Under the pieces are notes generated by a model. It had not been told where the DNA came from and ran no database searches. It saw only the letters and a program-made list of their open reading frames with translations. The position numbers and the translations under genes are program-made. A DNA stretch of 64,000 nt from Plicaturopsis crispa FD-325 SS-3. Taxonomy: Eukaryota > Basidiomycota > Agaricomycetes > Amylocorticiales > Amylocorticiaceae. This document shows, piece after piece, positions 33,848 through 45,213 of the stretch (its first letter is position 1; every line of letters starts with the position of its first letter). Location: contig KN832555.1 in assembly GCA_000827205.1 (NCBI GenBank), forward strand, positions 2,682,479 through 2,746,478. The letters run 5' to 3'.

Positions 33848-33986
33848 CTGGTCGCCCATGTGCGTTGCGCTCAAATTCAGAATCAACGCCGCTTTATTTT
33901 TGATTTTCGTATGGTTGCAGAGATCGCACGGTAATGTCCGGGTTTTGATTGAGTTGTCGTCGAGGAACTGCGGTAAAGAGGCGGTC

Positions 33987-35456
33987 ATGGCAAGAGGAGA
34001 GTCGAGACAGACGTGGCATGAAACCAAAATCAAAATCACCGTCCCGGAGACATCTTTGGTCGTTCTCATGGTTCTCGATGAACGTCGACCGTCCCTGGTC
34101 CTTTTTGCGCCGCAGCTCCTCGCCGCAGAGACTCTACTCGCATTCCTCGTTGCCGTATATCCTTCCAAGGCCCTCCGTGTCCTAGGATTTGCCCTGTATG
34201 CCGCCATCAATTTACGCGCGACGACCTACACCACGGGGAACGCCATGCTCGACTACACCCTCGGCTCCGCCTTCGCCAACAACATCTTCACCGCCGTGCA
34301 TTTCCTGTGGCTGAGCGACCCCCAGAAAACGCTCTGCCACCGTAACGACACGGTGCACCCGAGCAAGCGGGGCGTCGTGTGGCGCATGTACCTCGCAATC
34401 TGCGCAAAGGGGAGCGTGCGCGGCGTAGGCTGGGCGGGCCAGGTACGACCCACGTTCGCAGCCACCGCACGCGGGCACTGATACGCACGTTTCCCTATCT
34501 ATCGCGAACTAGGTACCTAGCCTGCCCGCGGCGCCCACTTGCGCCCGTGCGCCCTTCGTCGCAGGCCGCCTGCGCGCGGCCGTTGCGTACTACCTACTCG
34601 CGGACGTCTGTCAGGCATACCTCCGCGCGAACCCGGCGTTCACCTCGTCGATCGCGGCGCAGGGTATGCTGTTCCGCTGCGTCAACATCCTCGCGTACGC
34701 AGGCCTGCCGTATGCGCTCCTCGGGCTCACATACGCGTCGATAGGCGCGGCCTCCGTCGCGGTGGGCCTCTCCGAGCCTCGGGACTGGCCGAGCTTCTTC
34801 GGAAACTGGGCAGACGCGTACACAGTGCGGTACTTCTGGGGGTGCGCCCCTTGTCTGTCGAGTAGGCTCTGGTCAGCTATACTGATGTTTGCACGCACGT
34901 AACAGACGCGTATGGCACCAGGAGTACTGCGACGCGTACGTTTCCCATTTCTTACCCTCGCGATATTGTACTGATGTATACGCAGTTCACCGCCTCCATG
35001 GGCAAAGCCACCTCCCGCGCGCTAGCGTTCCCCCCGCGCACCATCCCCTCCGCGCTGACGCAGCTCTATGTCGCGTTCGCCGTGTCCGCGCTGCTGCACA
35101 CCGCCGGCGACGCGATGGTCGGGCGGGCGTACACCGGCCGCTCGCTCCCGTTCTTCCTCGCGCAGGCGGGCGCGATTACCCTCGAGGCGGTGGTTGCATG
35201 GGCGTGGGCAGTGATTGTGGGCGGCGCAGGGCCAAAACGGGATGCTACAGGACCGAAGCGCTGGCATCGAGCAGTAGGCTACGTCTGGGTGTGTGCGTGG
35301 TTCGCGTACACGGCGCCGTCGTTTGCGTGGCCGGTGTCCGCGGGGCTGGGGCCGCCCGACCTAATCCCCGCGCGGGCGTCCGTCGTGAGTTGGGGGCTCG
35401 ATGCGGCGGGCGTTGACCTCAAGGCCTTGTTTCCGCCCTTAAACACTCAAAAGTAG
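33987..35456 (+). CDS. Wax-synthase-like MBOAT acyltransferase
   Basis: Polytopic membrane acyltransferase of the fungal wax-synthase-like group, about 430 aa. Hydrophobic helices alternate through the length (LVLFAPQLLAAETLLAFLVA, LGFALYAAINLRATTYTT, FRCVNILAYAGLPYALLGL, AVGYVWVCAWFAYTAPSFAW). The family signature is the block RYFWGRVWHQEYCDA, with HTAGD about 70 residues later carrying the likely catalytic His. The N-terminus is uncertain: 33987 (MARGES) and 34068 (MVLDERRP) are both possible, and the open frame continues upstream into the transposon without a stop. Relatives move acyl groups onto fatty alcohols or onto secondary metabolites; no biosynthetic cluster is visible here. The last exons are GC-rich. 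Confidence 0.85.
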
Positions 35457-35815
35457 TAGCCACTGATAATGAACAACAACAGATGACAATGGCATTCATG
35501 GGTCCATAAGTACAGTCGCGGGTTTTGTGATACAGCATTGCAATAACAGATTGAACATAAAAGCATGGAGAAGTTGGGACGCAACAGCACAGAAATCACA
35601 GCCGTCGGAAACCGTTCGTCGTCCAAGCAGAAGCCAGCGTCTTGAGTAGCAGTCACCAGTCCGAGTAAGCGCGAGGCCAGAAAGCACACCAGGAGAAGTC
35701 GACAGGATTGCGCGAGGGGAGCAGACAGAGACAGACAGAACAGAACAAGCAGCACGTCAGAGATCCAGATATCCAGGACCCAGAAACGCGAGTCCGAGAG
35801 AGCACCAGAAGCGGC
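35457..35815. other. Convergent 3' flanks of MBOAT and DMC1
   Basis: About 360 bp between convergent stops; it probably holds both 3' UTRs. No gene or repeat was seen. Confidence 0.5.
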
Positions 35816-37767
35816 CTAAACGTCGGCCCACCCGCCCTCGTCGAGCTTGTACGACGCTTCGCTCTCCGGCCGGTCGGGGCTGTCTACCAGCTTCGCCACG
35901 CGCTCCTCTGCGCGGCCTGTGGAGGGGGGATATATGATAGTCGAGATTGGTGAGCAATTTTATCATGGCTACAGGGTAGAGAAAGGCACGGGGGAGAGAA
36001 ACGCACCCTTGCGCAGCATCATCCTCGTCGCCGAGGAATGCGACAAAATATGGCCTCCGATGGGCTTCAGCGCGCCGCCGGCAACGAAGGTCATGGTCGC
36101 GCCCGGGTCAGCTGGATGTTCAAGTTAAAGGTGAGTAGCGCGCTAGGGTCGGCAACCGAGAGCGCATGCTACGCACATTGAACCTGGTTCGTAATGAGGA
36201 TAGCAACCTGTACAGGCGGAATAAGGTCATGCATGCATGAAGTCCAAAATGATAGGCAAAAACACACGTTGTACTCTTCGGAGAGCTTCGTTAACTTCGA
36301 GAGGACTTGCGCAAGCTGCACGGGTCCGCCTTATGTGAGTACGAGACTTACACATGCGACTGAGGACTCACTTTTTGCTGCCTCTCGCTGAGCTCGCCTC
36401 TCCCCGAGAAATCCACCCGGAAGAGCGCCATGATGCTGTCCACAATCTGTCACCATACAGCCGACTAGGCTGGTAAACGCCCTGTACTGCTGAAGAGGGC
36501 ACACGCACCAAGAGCCTGAAATCCTTGTCCTCTGCAAAACGCATGGAGCATTCGTTAATCAGCTCCATCTAAACACAGTTGAAGGTCAACACAACAGTGT
36601 TTATTAGTTATTATACGTCAAAACGCGCACCTGATGCTCGCTGTTGAATGCTCGCGCTGCAGCCAAACACATATTTGAGTTTCTGCAAGTCAGATTAGAA
36701 AAGAGGAAAGAACGAACCATAGAGTATATTCTCAAGCGCCATGTTGCCGTCTACACCGAACCGTTCCGCGATGGACCTAATGCGGTCTGGACGGAACGTT
36801 CCTACATTACGAAGGCGTTTTTATCAGTTACGATGTAAAGGTCATCTGCACGTATGGCTTGCCTTCGGTGTCGATATAGGCTACCTGGATACACGGTAAG
36901 TCAATGATGGACGGTAGACACTAGCTGGGACGGACCTTTCCAGATGCCCCACCAAGCTCTGGAGGAAGCTGCGCAACAACACTCATGGTTTGAGCGAGCT
37001 GCGTCTTTCCTGTCCGGAACTCGCCATAAACTGCAAAGCACTCAGTATAGGTAGATTTACGTGAAAGACAAAGCGCATACCTTCCGAGATGGACTGGGAC
37101 ATTATTCCACCTGGTAAAAATACGCGATATTTATCAATGCAATAATCAAGCCGGTCGAACGAAGCAGCAGACCTCCAAGTATCGCGTCCACCGATTTACT
37201 ACCCGTGCTGATAGTAAGGACACGCTTGCGTTTATCCTGTACCTCTATTCCGGTCGCAAAAGACGACCCCTATATCCTAGGTGAGTACCATATATAAGGT
37301 AAACCTCTTTCCTCATACACGCACAATTATCTTGTGTGCGGCTTCCTGTGGATAGGTCAATGTTGAGTGGTGATTCGAGGTGATAGATCGAGAGTGATGT
37401 ACCTTGATCTTTTCTACTTTAGCTTCAGACATGCCCTTTATCTTCAGCATGGTACGGCGCGTCGTCATGTTCACGCCGGAGACAGTGTTGATGGCAGCAG
37501 CCTTTAACTTCAAAATGTCTTGCACATTGATACCCTGATGCGCGCCTAATCAGCCAGAGCAAAAGTCCGACATTCCAAGTGTACACATACATGCTGCTGC
37601 AGTTCATCGACATTATCGAAGAAAGGCGTCTAACGAGGATGATTAGAGATGATACGACTTGCAAATATCGGACTTACGTCGTCTGCATCATCATCGGGCG
37701 CTGGAATGCTGGCAGTTCTAGCAGGAGGAGGGCCTGCGGTCTGGGATGCTGTGCGACGGGGAGGCAT
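35816..37767 (-). CDS. DMC1: Meiotic recombinase DMC1
   Basis: RecA/Rad51-family strand-exchange protein of about 340 aa that forms filaments for homolog pairing in meiosis. Ten or so short exons. The N-terminal helix-hairpin-helix reads [20 protein letters not shown], with [20 protein letters not shown], the DMC1 form of this block. Walker A is GEFRTGKTQ. Walker B is [15 protein letters not shown] with [12 protein letters not shown]. Loop 2 and the C-terminal block include [13 protein letters not shown] and [18 protein letters not shown]51 would differ in the N-terminal helices and in the MTTRR block. It ends LDEGGWADV. Presence fits a sexually competent dikaryon. Confidence 0.95.
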
Positions 37768-38123
37768 AGTGTCGATGTTGTGGGAAGAAGCAAGAGGCAA
37801 CAGGACGCGCAGGACGACAAATACACGAAGGTGTGACGCGTCTGTGACAGTCGCGTCCCATCACGGCAGTCATGTGATCACGCGCGCGCCACCAGGACAT
37901 GGCGAACTCAGAGTCAAAGCGCGCCGTCTGCTTGTTGTGGGCAAAGGGGACATGGATAATCGATAATCATAATGAGACATAAGGAAAACAAATACGTAGG
38001 TAGAACGATACAGTAATGAAGCACCCTCTAACAGGATACACTTTTGGATAGATACACCAGGTCGTCAATGGTCGTAAGTTGAGCGCAAAAGGTCCAGCAA
38101 GTCCGTGAAAAGTCCTTCACTAT
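37768..38123. other. DMC1 promoter region and neighbour's 3' flank
   Basis: About 360 bp between the DMC1 start and the stop of the next minus-strand gene. It contains a CACGCGCGCG stretch (near 37880) and an AT-rich part after 37950. No gene was seen. Confidence 0.4.
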
Positions 38124-38991
38124 CTACCGTCTGGGCGCGGTGGACTGCCGATGCGCGTGGGTCAGCACGGGAGCGGGCCCACGCGCAAGGGAGGAAAAGG
38201 ACTCCGTGCGACGAAGGTAGGGATTATATTGAGTGAACGAGGAAGTCGGATACGGCGGAGATGGCGGCGAGGGCTGCTGCATTAAGTACTGGTTGGACCG
38301 TCGGTCTTTCTCAGGGCCGTAGTAGCCCCCTTCAACCTCGGGAGTCGGAGGGAAATGGCTGGTCGCCATGCTCACTGCAGAAGGGAGAAATCAGTCAGCA
38401 ACGGTTGGCAATCTTAGAGTGCGAGGGCATGCATTACCTCGACGTGAGCGTGCATAACCGTGCGTCGATCCGGAGTACATGCTCGCAGACGAGCCAACGG
38501 ACGGGGCGCCGTTGGTGTATCGGGGAGACACAGACGAACCGGGGGTGCGGGGTCCAACGCTCTGCGGCGGCGAGTACGCGTCCGAGTAGTTCAGAGAGGG
38601 CGCAGCACCCGGAGAGCACGAGGGTGTCACTAGGGAGGTCCGTGATTGCGCCCGCTGCTGGTACTGCATGGCGCGCTCGACATCCGCTTTGATCTTCTCT
38701 TCTGCATAGAGGTCAGCGCACATAGATGTGGGCGAGTAGTCAAAGCGCACCTTCTTGCCGCCGTGCCCTCATAAACTCCCGGTGCGCCTTCGCCTTCGAA
38801 GACTCGTACTCCGGACTGAACTCATCCTGGCGCGAGCTGTAGAAATCCTTGGCGCACTCAATAGCGCGGCGTCTAGCGTCCAGGCTAGCTTCGGAGCTCT
38901 TTCTCGAACGGGGTGGCGATGGTGGAAGTTGAGATCGGGACGAGGACCGCCTGGGTACTCGAGGATGAACGTAGAACGATGGCGTTGACAT
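38124..38991 (-). CDS. Small disordered protein, Ser/Pro/Tyr-rich
   Basis: Unknown function, about 240 aa in three exons. The start at 38991 gives MSTPSFYVHPRVPRRSSS. A short helical, charged part follows (LDARRRAIECAKDFYSSRQD, SKAKAHREFMRARR, EEKIKADVERAMQYQQRA). The rest is disordered with Ser, Pro and Gly (SLNYSDAYSPPQSVGPRTPG), then a block PPTPEVEGGYYGPEKDRRSN and a tail ending RQSTAPRR. No domain was recognised. Reading frame and splice sites agree, so a real gene is likely. Confidence 0.65.
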
Positions 38992-39708
38992 TGCAGTGGT
39001 CGAGGCTATGTGTGAACTGTTGTCGGTGACGGGAAAGAAAGCTAGGGATATAAACTCAGTATCAAGCGGAAATTTTGGGAAGGCCACCCGCGCTGGCTGG
39101 CTCTTATACACCATGGTGGACGACGGTAGCGGAAAAGGAGGAGGGTGCCCGGACAGCCACCCATTGTCCGATAATGAACACCGACCCGAAACGAGATACC
39201 ATGACAATGCTACCACTGCTGTGGACTGGGACCTCGCACAAAGCAAAGAGGAAGTCCCCGAATGGAAGCGGCACAATTGGAATTGTCCGAGGAGGCGAAC
39301 CTGAGGGTGGACCGAGGCTGCCGGATATCGCCGAGAAATGTGATATCTCAAAGAGGGTGTGATTAACAACGCGTGGTGGCCCCAAGCAGCGCCGTCAAGA
39401 ATCCAGTGCATCCCGGAAAGGCTTATAATGTAGCGTTGACCATATGCAGATGCCATGGGGCACCGTAAAGTCCCGTCAAAACAGCTGGAGGGACATTACG
39501 TGGTCGATGTCGAATTGGCGAGCGTCGTGCATATTACGCGTGGAAAGTGCATTGTCAGGGTCGACCGCGAAGATTCATCACAGATAACTACCCGGGACGG
39601 ATGAAAACACTTGTGAACAATGGCGAACCCAGTTAAGGTGAGGGCTCACCGTCTCAAATTTGACGCAGCATTTTAATTATATAGATCTAGGGACGAATAC
39701 GGAGGACA
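38992..39708. other. Intergenic region, about 0.7 kb, no gene
   Basis: It holds the promoter of the small disordered gene and the 3' flank of SHY1. Open frames here (such as the minus-strand extension to 39456) lack domains and look fortuitous. Confidence 0.45.
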
Positions 39709-40784
39709 TCATCGGGGAAGTGGACGAGCAACCGACTGCCGTCTTTTGATAAGCAGGCGTGCAAACATGACCGCCGTAAACGCCGACAATGAATACCTGG
39801 AAGAACACGTTGTAAGATTGCGATCTCCAGCAAGACGAGTAGACACATACCAGGTAATGACGTATGATAAGTGTGCATTTCTTAAATCAACGGTGGGTGC
39901 CCGTCCAATAGGTATTCCATTGGCAACAAGAGTTGCCGCATCCCCACCATGTCCCTCTGGTAAAATCAACGGGCAGCTCTCGGCCGCGCAGTCATAGACA
40001 GCTCACCAAATATTTGTTCCAGGAAAACAGGTTGCACACCAGCCTCAGCTCCGCCAGCGTAATCAGCGATGGCATCGACATCCGCCCAGTGCCATACCCC
40101 CTGCTCTGGGTGATTATCAGGCGTGAAGTTGTTGCGCGTCTGAGAAGTCCTGAGCATCCCGAGGACTTCGACCTCGCCCGAGTCCTCGCGCGCCCGTAGC
40201 TTGCCGCCGTCGGCAGCTGCTTTCGACACGAATCCGCGGTCGACGAGAACGGTCGAGCCGTCCGAGCGAACGAGGGGCGTCACTACGTGATATCCGACGA
40301 CCCCTTCACGCACGCGCGGACCAAGCAGAATCGAGTGAGTGTGGTCCCACTTTCCACGGAGCAGAACGCGTCGATACACAAACTCGGGAATCACTGATAT
40401 GCTGTCAATTGCGCCTCTTCTTTAGACGGAAACATATCGCAAAAGGCAGAGAGCGCACTTGATTTGTTTGGGTAGAGATATCGGAGGACGCTGCAGTTTC
40501 TCTCCGAGTTCGTCAATCAGCGCGATCTTCCATTGCAATCGCTGAAGCTGCCAAGTGCCCAGTCCGAAAGTGAAGATGGGCACAAAGCCAATGACCAGCA
40601 AGGTAACGTTCAAGAGGGACTTTCGCTTTGCCGAATAAATGGGCGTTTTATTCCACGGCGCGTCTTCGGAATGGGCAAAGCGTCGGGGCGAATCCTGGCG
40701 CAGATGGGTACGCAGCCTCAGAGAAACATAGCGGTGCCGTATTGGGCTGTGTCCTTTGAAGAGTGATCGCAAGGGGGAAAACAT
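39709..40784 (-). CDS. SHY1: Cytochrome oxidase assembly protein SURF1/Shy1
   Basis: Mitochondrial inner-membrane protein of about 300 aa that helps haem insertion and assembly of Cox1 in complex IV. The basic, Arg-rich leader (MFSPLRSLFKGHSPIRHRYV) fits a mitochondrial presequence. The first TM segment is LLNVTLLVIGFVPIFTFGLG, followed by the hallmark TWQLQRLQWKIALID. The intermembrane domain includes YRRVLLRGKWDH, GPRVREGVVGYHVVTPLVR and the signature VLVDRGFV. The C-terminal TM anchor is YSLSAFTAVMFARLLIKRRQ. Three or four introns are in frame. It is divergent from SLA2. Confidence 0.93.
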
Positions 40785-41078
40785 GAAGGGGCCGACGGAG
40801 GTGCTGGAGGTGTCACTCGGCGCACAAGCGCAGGTCCCGCAGCGAGGAAGTCATTCCCACGGTCGTACAAGTGCTTCACCCGCGCCTTTCCCCGGTTGCG
40901 GCACTTGCATCTCGCAACTTTACTTCTTGCCTTCGCCGTTCGTTATCTGGAAGTAGTTCAAATATGTGCGTACATACCGTTTACCCCGCCAAAGACATAT
41001 AGTCATCTCACACTGTGACTTTGTAGGCACGCGGGCGGGAGGACGCGCCAGAATGCATTCGACATCGACGGCGATGAG

Positions 41079-44000
41079 ATGCACTACCCCACACGTCCAG
41101 TCGACAAGGACAAGGCGGAAACAGAACTCGTCGTGAATATAAAGAAGGCTACCAGTCCTGAGGAGACCTCACCCAAGCAGAAACACGTCCGCAGTACGTC
41201 CTCTTGCCTCGTCGTAGCCTGTGCATGTAGCTGACGTCGGGGCAGAGTGCATCGTATATACCTGGGACTACCATTCGTCTATATCCTTCTGGAGCGGCTT
41301 ACGAGTCCAGCCTATCCTGGCCGATGAAGTGCAGACGTTCAAGGCCCTAATCACCGTACACAAAGTGCTGCAGGAGGGACATCCGAACGTAATGCCAGCC
41401 CTCTCTCTTGCTTTGTTCTGCTAACTGATACATATTCCGTCAGTGTATCAAAGAGGCCCATAGCCAAACTGGCTGGCTCGAGACGTGCGCGCGGACTGTT
41501 GGTACAGATGGCTCAAGAGGTAGATGCTACTTGTTATCATTCACCATATGATATTCAACTTTGCTACAGGATACGGACCGTTGATCAAGACTTACGTCCA
41601 GTACATTTTGGCGAAGCTACGCTTCCATCGTCTGCGCCCCGAATTCAATGGCCTATTTGAGTACGAGGAGTACATATCTCTGAAGGGCATCGACGATCCC
41701 AACGAAGGGTGTGTTCTCATATCTCGAATATTGCATCTGCTATATTGACGGCGTACTCAGCTATGAGACCATATCCGACCTCATGGGCCTGCAAGATCAG
41801 ATCGAGTCTTTCCAGAGGACAGTATTCGCGCATTTCAGAAACTCTGCCAACAACGAATGCCGTATATCTGCCCTAGTTCCTCTCGTTAAAGAGAGCTGGG
41901 GTATCTACCGCTTTATCACTAGCATGCTAAGGGCAATGCACCGTAGTATGTTCTTTGATCTTCGCGCGTCGTTTCAAAGGGTGATGCTAACGGATCACCT
42001 ATTGTGCAGGAACGAACGACATGGAGGCTTTGGAGCCTTTGCGCACTCGTTTCAGCTCGCAGCACTACAACCTCAGGAAGTTTTACTACGAATGCTCAAA
42101 TCTCAAATTTCTGACAAGTCTTATCAACGTGCCGAAACTTGGTGCTGTATGTCTTAGACCCTAATTCGCATGCAGGTATGACACCAGGCTTATACTAAAT
42201 TCATTAGGATCCTCCAAATCTGCTGGATTCTGGAGATGCACCGAGTCTGCCAGCTCGACCCAGGACAGCGATCAAATCCCCGTCCCCTCCGCCAGCTGCA
42301 CCCACCCCTAATACTGCGGAAATCGACGAACAGAGACGCATGCTCAAACAGTACGAGGACCAACAGGCTGCACTCCTCGCTGCGAGGCAGGCCGAGGAAC
42401 AAAAACGCCTCGATTTGGAAGCGCAGCAGCAGAGAGAGTTCGAGGCTCGTCAACAGGAACAAGCCGAGAGGGAGAGGCTCGCGCAAGAGCAGCTGATGCA
42501 GCAGCAAATGATGCAGTACAACAATCAGGCAGCGCAGCAGGCAAACGAGCTCCAGCGGCAAATGCTCGCTATGCAGGGACAGTATGAGCGTGACCAGTTG
42601 CTATTGGAGCAATACGATCGGGTATGTCCACGTGTTGAAACGACTTGTCACAACTCTAATGCCTTGTATAGAGGGTGAAAGCGCTAGAAGGCGAGCTGAT
42701 GGGCGTCACTGCGAATATCAACTCTCAGATGGCATCGAAGGACGACTTGATCAAGCAACTTCAGGACCAGGTGACGCTTTGGCGCAACAAATACGAGGCG
42801 CTTGCCAAGCTGTATAGCCAACTTCGCACAGAGCATCTTGACATGCTTTCGAAGTTCAAGCAGATGCAGCTCAAAGCGAATTCCGCGCAGGAGGCCGTCG
42901 ACCGTATGGAGCGGATGGAACGCGACTTGAAGGCTAAAAACCTCGAGTTAGCAGACATGATCCGCGAGCGTGACAGGGCCCGATTCGATGTCGACCGGCA
43001 GAAAGCGTCTCACAAAGACGAGCTCGATCGTATTCGCCGAGAGCTCAACTTTGCGAATGAGCGTGCAGAGGATGCATCTCGATCGAAGAGCTCTGAGGTT
43101 TCAAGCGTCCTATCTAAATACAATAGGCAGCTGACGGAGTTGGAGGACTCCCTGCGGGTGCGTATGTCCATCTTACGATATTTACCTGTCCTGACGATGT
43201 GATATACAGGCCAAGCAACTTCAAATTGACGACCTCCTGAGTAAACTCGATGGATCTAGCGGAGATATGGAACGGCTTCGCGAGGAGAAGGACCAAGAAA
43301 TTGCCATTCTACAAGAAGGCATGGATGGTATCATCCAGCAGCTGTCGGAGGCTCAACAGGTATATCTCTTATTCTAAATATAATATTGTATGCTGACCCC
43401 CCGCTCAGAACCAAGGCATCGCAGACGAGACCACCAACGCCCAGATTGATACCCTCATTCTCGATAACAGGAAAAAATTGAATCAAATCATAGGTTTGTT
43501 TTTCGGATTTTATCTACCGGTCAAGAGCTGACGAGTCGATTGGCTTCAGATTCAATCTTGCAGGCGTGCGTGCAAAAGGTCGACGATGCCATCTACGAAC
43601 TCGAGTCCCCTACGCAGGCCGGGAACTTGAATTCGACACCCGAGTACACATTATCGATGATCGAAAAAGCTGTCAACAACGCTACCGAGTTTGCTACGAT
43701 ATACAACCTTTATCTAGGCGGCGAGGTTGGGGGTGACCATGTCGAGGTCATCAAGAGCGCCAACGAATTCGCTCAATCGCTGTCCGACGTTCTTATCAAC
43801 TCTAAAGGCATCACTCGCCTGGCAAACGACGACGATGCCTCAGACAAGATCGTCAACGTGGCGAAGACAGCTGGCGATGTCGGTTTACGATTCTTCCTCA
43901 ATCTCCAGTCGTACAAGCTCGACCTCCTCCAACCGGGCCAGAGGAAGGACGTCGCTATGCGCAACAACTCTGAGGCTCGGGGAGCACTCACAAAGCTGTC

Positions 44001-44778
44001 GGAAGTCGTCGACGGCTTGATTCCCAAGGGCAACAAGCTCGCTCGTGCGAACGGTGACATCGGTGACATGGTAGAGAGGGAGATGTTGGGTGCTGCGCAA
44101 GCCATCGAGGCCGCAACGCAACGCCTGCAAGAACTTATGGCCCGCCCTCGAGACTCGGGGAGGTTCAGTGCTGTCGACCTCCAGGTCCACGACTCCATCC
44201 TTGCTGCTACACTTGCGATCACTAACGCGATCGCCCGCCTTATCCAAGCCGCCACCGAATCGCAGCAAGAGATCGTCGCGCAGGGCAAGGGCTCAAGTAC
44301 GACCCAGCAATTCTACAAGCGCAACAACAGGTGGACGGAAGGTCTTATCTCTGCTGCGAAATCAGTGGCATTCGCCACCAACCTGCTCATCGAAAGCGCT
44401 GATGGCGTGCTTTCGGGCACCCATTCATTGGAGCAGCTCATTGTTGCCTCCAATGAGGTAGCCGCTTCCACGGCCCAGCTCGTGGCCGCATCGCGCGTCA
44501 AAGCCAACTTGATGTCGAAGACACAAGAACGGCTCGAGCTCGCTGCCAAGGCTGTTTCTGAGGCCTGCAAGGCACTCGTGAAGCAGGTCAAGGCCGTCTC
44601 GGCAAGACAGCAGGAGGAGGAGGAAGTCGACTACAAGGGTATGGCGACTATCGAGTTCAAGCGGAGGGAGATGGAACAGCAGGTCGAGATCCTCAAGCTC
44701 GAGAAGGAGTTGGGCGGCGCAAGGCATCGTCTAGGAGCCATGAGACGGGCGGGATACCATACCGACGAAACGGACTGA
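41079..44778 (+). CDS. SLA2: Endocytic adaptor Sla2/End4 (HIP1R-like)
   Basis: Links clathrin-coated endocytic sites to actin, about 1050 aa, in ten or more exons. The N-terminal ANTH domain reads ELVVNIKKATSPEETSPKQK, then CIVYTWDYHSSISFWSGL and ILADEVQTFKALITVHKVLQ. A Pro-rich linker follows, then a long Gln-rich coiled coil (QAALLAARQAEEQKRLDLEA, ERLAQEQLMQQQMMQYNNQA). The C-terminal THATCH/talin-like I/LWEQ domain ends the protein (VAFATNLLIESADGVL, LIVASNEVAASTAQLVAASR, VDYKGMATIEFKRREMEQQV). The start is placed at MHYPTRPVDKDKAE. An alternative start uses AT from an upstream exon spliced to G at 41032 (ATG split by an intron) and adds 16 residues in frame. Confidence 0.95.
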
Positions 44779-45213
44779 TCTGGCTGGCTATCGTCGTACT
44801 AATCTTACATTTCTGCTTGCTTTTGGACCAGTCAAATGTACCTGTACCATTCCAAAGGATAATAACATTCCGGTCTATTGCTGATTTTGAACCTACGATG
44901 AGGTGACAAACATGTCCATTGTCGGTCTTCGATGGACGTCGTTATATGGAAACAGTAGAAAGTGAAAGGGTTATACAAGTAGGAACGCGAAAGATCGAAA
45001 GGCTATAAACCGTTGTGAATGAAAACTGACTGAAAGTGATAAAAACGACGGCTATGATGTGCAGGCAGCTATTAACACACGCTGCGAATTATAAAGAGCA
45101 GTGCACAGGAATAACGCAGAAGAGCGATGGTATGTTAAGAATAAAAACCGTTAAAAGTTATAAACGAGTGTCGCAATGGTCAAGAAATAAGAATGAGTCC
45201 GGTCCATCCAATT
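44779..45213. other. Convergent 3' flanks, no gene
   Basis: AT-rich 435 bp after SLA2, converging on the Ser/Pro-rich gene. It probably holds both 3' UTRs. Confidence 0.5.
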
